In this document: in pieces, positions 57,182 to 64,000 of the stretch
Layout of the letters: each line of letters begins with the position of its first letter
Position numbering within the stretch: position 1 is the first letter of the stretch
Origin: Lacrimispora celerecrescens
GTDB taxonomy: Bacteria; Bacillota; Clostridia; Lachnospirales; Lachnospiraceae
NCBI RefSeq assembly: GCF_000732605.1
Contig: NZ_JPME01000022.1
Span: 1-64,000 of the forward strand
DNA: 64,000 bases
Direction: 5' to 3'
Position numbers and translations under genes: made by a program
Notes under the pieces: model-generated
What the model was told of the DNA's origin: nothing
What the model saw: the letters and a program-made list of their open reading frames with translations, nothing else
Databases searched by the model: none

Positions 57182-58678
57182 TTAAGACTTTAACTCGAAG
57201 TCCAGGCAGACGATCTCTGACTTTCCTATTTTTTTGCCGTTGGCATCTAATGCCTTTACCTGAAAATAAGGTCCAAATGACGGTACTATTATTTTCGTCT
57301 CAAATCCTGTACGGAGGGTGCTGCATATATCAACGTCCAGTAAATCCGGGGCAGGTCCGGAAAGCACCCGCCAGGCAGCTGTTTCCGTTGAACCATTCCA
57401 GGATGCATATACAATTACATTGGGTGGAGATAAAGATACGGCTATATCAGGCGGACAAGCAGGAGTCCCCTTCCAACAATATTTGAATGCCCGGTAAGTG
57501 ATGTTATCACCGGGATACTCCATGTCATATATAAAATTCACCGATGGATCCTCAGCCGTGTTGCCGGCATATTTGAATTCGGAAAGATAGGAATCCTGTC
57601 CCCACCCTACCAGCTGATTGCAGCCGGGCAGTTGCTGTACATTTCCCTGGCTGGCGACGTACAAAAGCGGATCATGATAATAGGTTCTTGATACTGTTGC
57701 CGTCATATTATTAATGTCAAGCTGCAGAATCAGGCCCCTCGCCACATTATCTGGAGGGGAACTCGCCGAAGCACAGCATGCATCGTCGAACAAACTGATT
57801 CTGTCGTGGGATCGGTAGCGGGCATCATGCTGCCATGAAAATGTTGCGTTTGGGCCGAAGGTGAAATCACTCTTTTTTCCACCAAGCTGCCATAGGATTT
57901 CTCCGGTTTGCTTGTCGATCTGGTAAATAGCCCACATATTGCGCATGCTGATCAATAGTGTACCGTCTGGTCCCTCCTCAGCAGAATTTACATGATAGCA
58001 ATCCCAAATATTATTGGATTCCAGTGCAGAGGAAGCCGGCAGCATGGAGTCAGCCGGATCTACGTGTGCCAGAACATCCCAGAAGAACAGAAGCCTTCCG
58101 GATTCCGGATCAACCTCCTGGATGGAGTAATTGTCAATATAACCGTCTGCCGGACCGCCATATCTGGATAAATCCGCAGGCACCTGTTTTATTGCGGTAA
58201 ACAAAGCAGTATTCCGCTTGGTGATCGTAAATTCGTGAACATCGGAGGTAAACCCTTTCCTTGCTTTTAGTTTTTGGATTACCTGATAATTCTGATCTAA
58301 TATCTGAAAATAAGCCCCTGGTTCCGGGTCCCCATCGGGAAGGTTGGGATTTTCTGTCTGAGTTCCGGAAATAGTGCCCTGCCACATCGTGAGGACCGGT
58401 TTTCCCTTGTACTTTTGTACCTTAAAATCAGTGTTCTGCTGATACCGGGTTTTAAGGGGGCGAAACCATACAGGATCGCCGGTTTGGTCCATAATCAGGG
58501 CCCCCGTTTGTCCGACCAGGGTTTCTCCGAACCCCGTATATGGCGCTGCAAACAGATAACCTGGAGCTGTTCCGGGTTTATCAACATTAATTTTTACTTT
58601 CATTGGGTGAAGGCAGGGAGCGGAATAAAAGTTCCACACTTGATCATTTGTATTTTCGTTTTTTTTACAATCTTCCAT
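57182..58678 (-). CDS. arylsulfotransferase (ASST)-like protein, cytoplasmic
   Basis: 498 residues. The N-terminal half matches the ASST family in its fungal/actinobacterial form: APCLHPMKVKINVDKPGTAPGYLFAAPYTGFGETLVGQTGALIMDQTGDPVWF. Later blocks DVHEFTITKRNTALF, DCYHVNSAEEGPDGTLLISMRNMWAIYQIDKQTGEILWQLGG and SWQHDARYR hold the conserved histidines of the six-bladed propeller. No signal peptide or membrane helix is present, unlike periplasmic AssT. It would move a sulfate group between phenolic compounds, but this is family-based only. Monocistronic, with no sulfur genes near. The C-terminal ~90 residues look like an added beta-sandwich. Confidence 0.8.
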   Translation of the reverse strand: MEDCKKNENTNDQVWNFYSAPCLHPMKVKINVDKPGTAPGYLFAAPYTGFGETLVGQTGALIMDQTGDPVWFRPLKTRYQQNTDFKVQKYKGKPVLTMWQGTISGTQTENPNLPDGDPEPGAYFQILDQNYQVIQKLKARKGFTSDVHEFTITKRNTALFTAIKQVPADLSRYGGPADGYIDNYSIQEVDPESGRLLFFWDVLAHVDPADSMLPASSALESNNIWDCYHVNSAEEGPDGTLLISMRNMWAIYQIDKQTGEILWQLGGKKSDFTFGPNATFSWQHDARYRSHDRISLFDDACCASASSPPDNVARGLILQLDINNMTATVSRTYYHDPLLYVASQGNVQQLPGCNQLVGWGQDSYLSEFKYAGNTAEDPSVNFIYDMEYPGDNITYRAFKYCWKGTPACPPDIAVSLSPPNVIVYASWNGSTETAAWRVLSGPAPDLLDVDICSTLRTGFETKIIVPSFGPYFQVKALDANGKKIGKSEIVCLDFELKS

Positions 58679-58801
58679 AGTCTATGTCCTCCTTTCGGAT
58701 ACATTTCCATAGTTACGGTATTTTATTGCAGGACCGTATGCCAGGATATCAGCGGCAAAAAGTCCTGTCCTGGTTGTACCATCCTATGATTGTGAGTTGG
58801 G

Positions 58802-58879
58802 AATGACACAGCTTACCAGTGGGTGGATAAAAGCAAGTATAAGAAGGTAATTGAAACCAACGAAGAGGAACTGGATTAA
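58802..58879 (+). pseudogene. possible C-terminal remnant of a GH1 beta-glucosidase
   Basis: The frame ending at the TAA 58877-58879 reads WVDKSKYKKVIETNEEELD, close to the usual end of clostridial GH1 enzymes (compare the intact gene at 37911, ending [16 protein letters not shown]). No start or upstream domain remains. It lies in the otherwise empty 377-bp gap between the ASST-like and YesN genes (58679-59055). Confidence 0.4.
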
Positions 58880-59055
58880 AATAACAGGGTTTCTGTATGA
58901 ATCAGGAACTTTAAGATGTCCTCTTTTTGTGGTACTATGATTTTAGTATATTTTTTTACGATTGAAAATGCAGGGACTGAAATTATTCTCTTATATTTCT
59001 TTTTTAGATTTTATATAATCTACTTATGAATGTGGGGCAAACAGGGGGATTGGAC

Positions 59056-60684
59056 ATGGTTAAGATTTTTCTTGCTGAGGATGAAAAAATAGTCCGTGAG
59101 GGAATTAAAAATGGTATTCCGTGGGAAAAATACGGATTTGAGTTTGCAGGGGAAGCACCGGATGGGGAGCTGGCATATCCTCTGATTCTAAAGGCAAAGC
59201 CTGATATTCTGCTTACTGATATCCGAATGCCCTTTATGGATGGGCTTGAACTGGCTGAGATGGTAAAGAGAGAACTTCCGGACCTTCGCATCATGTTTTT
59301 CAGCGGATATGATGACTTTGAATACGCAAAGCGGGCCATAAGGATTGGCGCAGCGGATTACCTTCTTAAGCCTGTAAGCAGCAGCCAACTGTTAGAGGCT
59401 CTGGAGCGCATGAGCGAAGCAATTATCCAGGAAAAAAGTGAGAGGGGCTATAAATTGGAGTTTCTAAAGCAGCAGGAGGAAAGAAAGCGGATGGAGCGGG
59501 ACCGGCTGTTTGATACCATTGTATCAGGAAACTTAAGCCTTCAGGAAATCCTTTTAAAGGGCCGGGAACACAGTCTGTCCCTTAGCGCACCGGTGTATAA
59601 TCTGATTTTATTTCAGGCAAGGGTTTCCGGCAGTCAGGAGCAGTTTACGGATCAGGTTGTTATGTTTGATGAGATGATAAAGGACCGGTTTGAGAACAGG
59701 GCAGTAGTCATCGTATTTAACCGACTGACAGAAGGGTATGCATTTCTGGTCATGGGAAACGATTGGGAAGACTTAGATAGAAAGACCACTGCCTGCCAGG
59801 AGCTTTTGGTACGACTTGTGGAGTCCTGCCCAGGCATGGAATATTTCGGGGGAATTGGCGTTCCGGTATACAGGCTCAGTGAACTGAGAACCTGTTTTAA
59901 GGCGGCCAGTAGAGCCTACGCCTGCCGCTACATGCTGGAATACAACCAGCTTCTTACGGCAGAGGCAGCCGTCCGGCTTCATGATGATTCAGGAACCATC
60001 AGCCTGGAAGGTATGGACATAACCAAACTTAGCCGGGATATTGTTCCTAATTTCCTTAAAAATGGTTCGATATCTGAGGTAAAGTATTTTCTGGAAGAAT
60101 ATTTAGAGGCTTGCGGCAGTAATTTTAAGTCCCTGATCTTCCGGCAGTATTTGCTGATGGATGTTTATCTTGCTGTCATTGGTTTTGTCACCCAGCTTGG
60201 TTTTGAGCCGGAGCAGGTTTTAAAGGAATTTGGAGATGGAAAAACCTTAAAGCCTTGTGTGGGATCTGAGGAAGGGGCAGTAAAGTACGCCAGGGAGATC
60301 CTTAAAAAGGCCATCACCCTCCGTACCACCTGTTCTCAGAAAAAGTACCGCCTGGTTCTTGATCGATCCAAGGATTACATTGAAGGCCACTATAAGGATG
60401 AGGACATTTCTTTAAATGTGGTAGCCTCCAGCGTGAATATAAGCCCTAATTACTTCAGCACCATATTCAGTCAGGAAATGGGTATTACATTTGTGGAATA
60501 TTTAACAAAGGTCCGTATGGAAGCGGCTAAGGAACTGCTTTTAAAGACAGACCTTCGGGCCTCGGAAATCGGGTATCAGGTTGGGTATAAAGATCCTCAC
60601 TATTTCAGCTACATATTTAAAAAGACTCATGGAATTACGCCGAAAGCATTCCGGTCAGGAGGCAGAAATGATGCAAAAACGTGA
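59056..60684 (+). CDS. YesN-type response regulator with AraC DNA-binding domain
   Basis: 542 residues from ATG 59056 (AGGGGGATTGGAC before it). Receiver (VKIFLAEDEKIVREGIKNGIPWEKYGFEFAGEAPDG, phospho-Asp in ILLTDIRMPFMDG, lysine in DYLLKPVSS), a ~280-residue helical middle region, and a C-terminal AraC double HTH (DISLNVVASSVNISPNYFSTIFSQEMG, RASEIGYQVGYKDPHYFSYIFKKTHGITPKAFR). Overlaps the kinase gene by 17 bp. Probably activates the sugar ABC transporter just downstream. Confidence 0.93.
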   Translation: MVKIFLAEDEKIVREGIKNGIPWEKYGFEFAGEAPDGELAYPLILKAKPDILLTDIRMPFMDGLELAEMVKRELPDLRIMFFSGYDDFEYAKRAIRIGAADYLLKPVSSSQLLEALERMSEAIIQEKSERGYKLEFLKQQEERKRMERDRLFDTIVSGNLSLQEILLKGREHSLSLSAPVYNLILFQARVSGSQEQFTDQVVMFDEMIKDRFENRAVVIVFNRLTEGYAFLVMGNDWEDLDRKTTACQELLVRLVESCPGMEYFGGIGVPVYRLSELRTCFKAASRAYACRYMLEYNQLLTAEAAVRLHDDSGTISLEGMDITKLSRDIVPNFLKNGSISEVKYFLEEYLEACGSNFKSLIFRQYLLMDVYLAVIGFVTQLGFEPEQVLKEFGDGKTLKPCVGSEEGAVKYAREILKKAITLRTTCSQKKYRLVLDRSKDYIEGHYKDEDISLNVVASSVNISPNYFSTIFSQEMGITFVEYLTKVRMEAAKELLLKTDLRASEIGYQVGYKDPHYFSYIFKKTHGITPKAFRSGGRNDAKT

Positions 60685-62107
60685 TTCAATCAAAGCTAAA
60701 TTACAATCTATGCAGGCAATCGTATTTATCCCGGTCATTATTATGATTGGGATATTGCTGTATATGATGGCATGGCAGAACGAACAGTATCGGCAAAGCA
60801 TCCGGAACTTAACTATGGCTACGGAGTTTAATTTTGACTTTAAATCCAACATCGATTATAAGATGTACCGCATTGTCATTGGCGCGGACACCTTTGATTC
60901 TTTAAATCCCTATGAAGAGCTGGAAAATTCCCGGAGATTGTTTGAACAGTTAAAGGATTCCACTCCTCAGGAAAACAGCAAAAAGGGGTTAGATGGGATC
61001 ATCATTCTGATCGGAATTCTGGAAAAGAGGATTGAAGACATCCGTACCAGCAATATTATCGGTGATTATGACCGGAATATGGAGCGCCTGGATAAGGATA
61101 TTTACATAATCACTGAACTGATTCAAGAAACCATGTCCGATTATATTTACAACGAAACAAAGACCTTAGAATCCACCCGTTTAAAGCTGGACTCTCAGAC
61201 AAAGAGGGTCATTGCCTCATGTATCGTGGTTTCCGCTTACATCATTGTGTTTTTAATCGTTTCTTTTTCTTCCTTTGGAAAGAAGATTACAAAACCCATT
61301 GAGGAACTGTGTCAATATACCATGGTGCTTGCAAACGGCAGCTTAAAGGTCAATGCGCCCAAAAGTAATATACGTGAGATCCAGATGCTAAGCGACCAGT
61401 ATGATCACATGGTGATCCGGATCGGGGAGCTGATTGAACATATTAGGGAAGAACAGGAGCTCAAGAGAAAAACCGAATTAAAGCTTTTACAGGCTCAGAT
61501 CAATCCTCATTTTCTTTATAATACCCTGGATACGATCGTCTGGCTGGCAGAGGGGAAACGTCATCAGGATGTGGTGGACATGATTACGGCCCTTTCTTCC
61601 TTTCTGCGGATGGGGCTTAACAATGGAAAGGATTTTATCACCATCAGGGGGGAGGCGGAACATGTAAAGAGCTATCTTCAGATCCAGCATTTCCGCTATG
61701 AGGACATTATGGATTATGAGATCGATTTTAAGGAGCAGATCATGGACTTCTCTACGTTGAAACTGACTCTGCAGCCGATTGTTGAGAATGCACTTTACCA
61801 TGGGATTAAGAATTGCAGGAAAAAGGGATTTCTAAAGATCAGCGGCTGGCAGGAGGAAGAGGACATTCTGCTAAAGGTGGAGGATAACGGCATCGGAATG
61901 AAGCCGGAAGAACTTGAAAAAATGCAGAGACTAGTGCGAAACGGCGGGGAAGACTTAGGGTTGCGGGAAGGATTTGGAATTGCCAATGTGGCAGAGCGGA
62001 TCCGGCTTAATTTTGGTGAAGCCTATGGGGTTTCCATCGAAAGCGAGTATGGGGTGGGAACCTCTGTTACCGTCAGGATCCCGGCTGCTTTAAAGGGGAA
62101 CAGATAA
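60668..62107 (+). CDS. YesM-type sensor histidine kinase
   Basis: 479 residues from ATG 60668 (GGAGGCAGAA before it). TM1 (IVFIPVIIMIGILLYMMAW), an extracytoplasmic helical domain of ~170 residues, TM2 (VIASCIVVSAYIIVFLIVSF), HAMP, then the LytS/YesM kinase block LLQAQINPHFLYNTLDTIVWLAEGK with the phospho-His, and the ATPase with LQPIVENALYHG and VEDNGIGM. Pairs with the YesN regulator. The all-helical sensor may interact with the sugar-binding protein encoded next, as in related systems. Confidence 0.92.
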   Translation: MMQKRDSIKAKLQSMQAIVFIPVIIMIGILLYMMAWQNEQYRQSIRNLTMATEFNFDFKSNIDYKMYRIVIGADTFDSLNPYEELENSRRLFEQLKDSTPQENSKKGLDGIIILIGILEKRIEDIRTSNIIGDYDRNMERLDKDIYIITELIQETMSDYIYNETKTLESTRLKLDSQTKRVIASCIVVSAYIIVFLIVSFSSFGKKITKPIEELCQYTMVLANGSLKVNAPKSNIREIQMLSDQYDHMVIRIGELIEHIREEQELKRKTELKLLQAQINPHFLYNTLDTIVWLAEGKRHQDVVDMITALSSFLRMGLNNGKDFITIRGEAEHVKSYLQIQHFRYEDIMDYEIDFKEQIMDFSTLKLTLQPIVENALYHGIKNCRKKGFLKISGWQEEEDILLKVEDNGIGMKPEELEKMQRLVRNGGEDLGLREGFGIANVAERIRLNFGEAYGVSIESEYGVGTSVTVRIPAALKGNR

Positions 62108-62277
62108 AAATCAACCTTTTTCCGAAAAAATCCAACCTTGTTTTGGAATGACCGGCAAAGGCGTAAGAATCTCAACCGTTTACAAAAGAATTGCATTGAG
62201 AAGAAAGCCGGTAACCGCTATGATACTGGTAGTTACTAAGAAAAGTAAACACATCTATCATTTTGGAGGGAACGGAT

Positions 62278-63358
62278 ATGAAGAAAGGATTACTGGGCAT
62301 GATGACGGCGGCTGCCATGACTGCAGCTATGGTTTTATCCGGATGCAGCGGTTCTCAGACTGCAGCGACCACCGCGGCGCCGGCAGGAGGGGAAACAAAA
62401 ACAGAGGCGGCTAAGACTGAGGCAGCCAAGACAGAGGCACCCAAGACAGAAGAAAAAAAAGGATTTGCTTGTGGTAGGTTTTTCCCAGGTAGGAGCGGAA
62501 TCTGACTGGAGAACAGCTAACACGGAATCCATGAAATCCACGTTTACGGAAGCGAACGGGTACAAGTTGATATTCGATGATGCACAGCAGAAGCAGGAAA
62601 ACCAGCTAAAGGCTGTCCGTAACTTTATCCAGCAGGATGTGGACTATATTGTGATTGCACCGGTGACGGAAACGGGCTGGGATACGGTTTTACAGGAAGC
62701 AAAGGATGCGGGGATTCCGGTCATTATCGTTGACCGTATGATCGATGTTTCCGACGATTCTCTCTATACTGCATGGGTCGGTTCCAATTTCCTTCAGGAA
62801 GGTTATGATGCAGTAGCATGGCTTGGTGATTACTTAAAGAAAAACAACCGTTCAGATGATGACATCAACATCGTAACTCTACAGGGAACCATTGGTTCTT
62901 CTGCTCAGATCGGACGTACCGACGGCGTGGAAGAGAAGATGAAAGATTATCCAAAGTGGAAGATGCTGGAGCGGCAGACAGGAGAGTTCACTCAGGCCAA
63001 GGGACAGGAAGTAATGGAATCCTTCTTAAAGACCTATCAAGATATTGACGTTGTGATTGCAGAAAATGACAACATGGCCTTTGGAGCCATTGACGCTATT
63101 AAGGCGGCAGGAAAGACCTGCGGGCCCAAGGGCGATATCATCATCATTTCCTTTGACGCGGTTGCGGCTGCATTTGATTCCATGATTGCCGGTGATATGA
63201 ACGTTTCCGTAGAATGTAACCCGCTTCATGGCCCCCGTGTGGCTGAAATCATTCAGAAGCTGGAAAAGGGTGAAAGCGTAGATAAAATCGCCTATGTACA
63301 GGAAGGAGTATATCCGGCTGATACGGCGGCTCAGGAAAAACCAAAGAGAGCCTATTGA
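62278..63358 (+). pseudogene. sugar ABC binding protein (YtfQ/RbsB type), frameshifted at an A8 tract
   Basis: The ATG at 62278 follows GGAGGGAACGG. A lipoprotein signal (MVLSGC) and an EAAKTEA-type linker run into eight A's at 62453-62460. Downstream the correct frame is offset by one: seven A's would give KKDLLVVGFSQVGAESDWRTANTES, the start of a ribose/galactofuranose-type binding protein. That frame then continues intact to 63358 (VIAPVTETGWDTVLQEAKDAGIPVIIVDR, IDVVIAENDNMAFGAIDAIKAAG). As sequenced, translation stops soon after the tract. The rest is perfectly preserved, so sequencing error, phase variation or transcriptional slippage should be considered. Confidence 0.85.
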
Positions 63359-63404
63359 TCCACAGGGCTTTAGAGCCGTAAGCAGAAGTGAATCTGGATA
63401 AACA

Positions 63405-63458
63405 GGTGCAGGGGAATGGAGGACGGAGGTTTAAAGTCCTCCGCTCCGCACCTTTTTT
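63405..63458 (+). terminator. intra-operon hairpin between binding protein and ATPase genes
   Basis: The outer stem GGTGC/GCACC (63405-63409 with 63448-63452) and inner stem GGAGGAC/GTCCTCC (63418-63424 with 63436-63442) are followed by six T's. Such attenuators lower ATPase/permease expression relative to the binding protein. Confidence 0.75.
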
Positions 63459-63511
63459 GATCCCTGAATTTGCCGGTTTCAGCAGGACGGGGGAGGAAAG
63501 GAAGGAATTCT

Positions 63512-64000
63512 ATGCCCAATGAGATCGTATTAGCCATGCGAAGTATATCAAAAACATTTCCAGGTGTGCAGGCCCTTGATCATGTAGACTTCACGTTGAG
63601 AAGGGGAGAGATCCATGCGCTGATGGGGGAAAACGGAGCCGGAAAATCCACCCTTATTAAAGTTCTGACAGGTGTGGAGGAGTTTGAATCAGGAGAAATC
63701 ACCATTGACGGGTTTAAAGGGAATATGATCAATCATTCTCCCCAGGAGGCCCAGGCTCATGGGATCAGCACGGTCTACCAAGAGGTCAATCTCTGCCCTA
63801 ATTTATCCGTAGCAGAGAATTTATTCATTGGCAGGGAGCCGAAGCGGGCAGGCATCATCGAATGGAAAACCATGAATAAAAAGGCGAAAGATTTAATGGA
63901 GAGTCTGGATATCCATATAGATGTGACAAGGGCTCTGGAGAACTATTCCATCGCTTTGCAGCAGATGTTTGCCATTGCCAGGGCAGTGGATATGTCCGCA
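63512..64000 (+). CDS. sugar ABC transporter ATPase (RbsA/YtfR type), 5' part
   Basis: Starts at ATG 63512 behind GGGGGAGGAAAGGAAGG; open to the window end (163 codons seen of ~500). MRSISKTFPGVQALDHVDFTLRRGEIHALMGENGAGKSTLIKVLTG contains Walker A; YQEVNLCPNLSVAENLFIGREP is the Q-loop region; YSIALQQMFAIARAVD is the sugar-type signature motif. The family has two ATPase domains; the second is outside. With the preceding binding protein it imports a pentose or furanose. Confidence 0.95.
   Translation, partial: MPNEIVLAMRSISKTFPGVQALDHVDFTLRRGEIHALMGENGAGKSTLIKVLTGVEEFESGEITIDGFKGNMINHSPQEAQAHGISTVYQEVNLCPNLSVAENLFIGREPKRAGIIEWKTMNKKAKDLMESLDIHIDVTRALENYSIALQQMFAIARAVDMSA

Noticed and set aside
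62440-62475. Programmed -1 ribosomal frameshift at the A8 tract
   Set aside because: The downstream frame is +1 (or -2) relative to the start frame, so a -1 slip would not reach it, and no stimulatory hairpin is evident directly after.

Overview
The window looks like chromosome of a low-GC, spore-forming anaerobic Firmicute, most probably a Lachnospiraceae/Lacrimispora-like Clostridium. Reasons: AT-rich intergenic DNA with consensus TTGACA/TATAAT promoters and AGGAGG ribosome sites; dipicolinate synthase genes (dpaAB) and a LysM protein of spore-coat type; the rpsF-ssb-rpsR operon with its S6:S18 leader; an anaerobic siroheme sulfite reductase; and many sugar PTS/ABC loci with YesMN, AraC, RpiR and ROK regulators. 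The genus is inference.

Region by region. 1-5.2 kb is a decayed mobile island: the 3' end of an IS256-family transposase, a frameshifted tyrosine recombinase, then one long intact AT-rich gene (1662-4091). That gene encodes an 809-residue protein with an N-terminal cold-shock domain, an unassigned domain, a P-loop ATPase and a C-terminal R-x4-H motif like that of HEPN ribonucleases. It is followed by 1.1 kb of non-coding DNA with hairpins. This protein is the best candidate here for an undescribed system, probably defence-related. 5.2-9.3 kb holds glycerol dehydrogenase behind a perfect palindromic operator and a MocR regulator divergent from a flavin-binding Nim-like protein. 9.3-20.6 kb is a sulfite/siroheme module. 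A leftward set (CbiK-type chelatase, YeiH-type exporter, small AsrC-like sulfite reductase, frameshifted CoA-disulfide reductase/rhodanese) lies divergent from a LysR regulator, which is followed by hemA-sirC-hemC-cobA/hemD-hemL. Two near-identical LysR-type operators sit at both transcription units, so one regulator probably controls reductase and cofactor supply together. hemB is absent.

20.8-25.2 kb carries sporulation and lysine/dipicolinate genes (LysM protein, dpaB, dpaA, divergent dapA) and an HPr-like protein without the phosphorylatable histidine. 25.4-31.4 kb is housekeeping: AraC regulator, zinc-ribbon membrane protein, DUF2156 and Eis-like proteins, aldo/keto reductase, DUF951, rpsF-ssb-rpsR. 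31.5-35.5 kb is a run of small accessory genes (GyrI-like, APH-like kinase, P-loop kinase, YjbR-GNAT fusion) with repeated promoter and terminator modules. 35.6-39.3 kb is a beta-glucoside PTS locus (RpiR regulator, EIIBC, GH1). 39.6-43.5 kb is an OmpR-type two-component system with two secreted or membrane companions and a GlsB-like protein.

43.9-53.3 kb is an amino-sugar-oligosaccharide locus: MFS transporter, ABC binding protein and two permeases, cytoplasmic GH9 hydrolase, ROK repressor, SIS-domain deaminase/isomerase and a BadF-type GlcNAc/GlcN kinase. 53.4-57.0 kb has a GHKL/LytTR two-component pair divergent from a sodium:solute symporter. 57.2-58.7 kb is an arylsulfotransferase-like gene unusual for this group. 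59-64 kb is a YesN/YesM two-component system followed by a sugar ABC transporter whose binding-protein gene is frameshifted at an A8 tract and whose ATPase runs off the window.

Disrupted genes are the integrase, the CoA-disulfide reductase and the last binding protein. The last two carry single-base lesions that could be sequencing errors. All calls come from reading the sequence; no database search was run.
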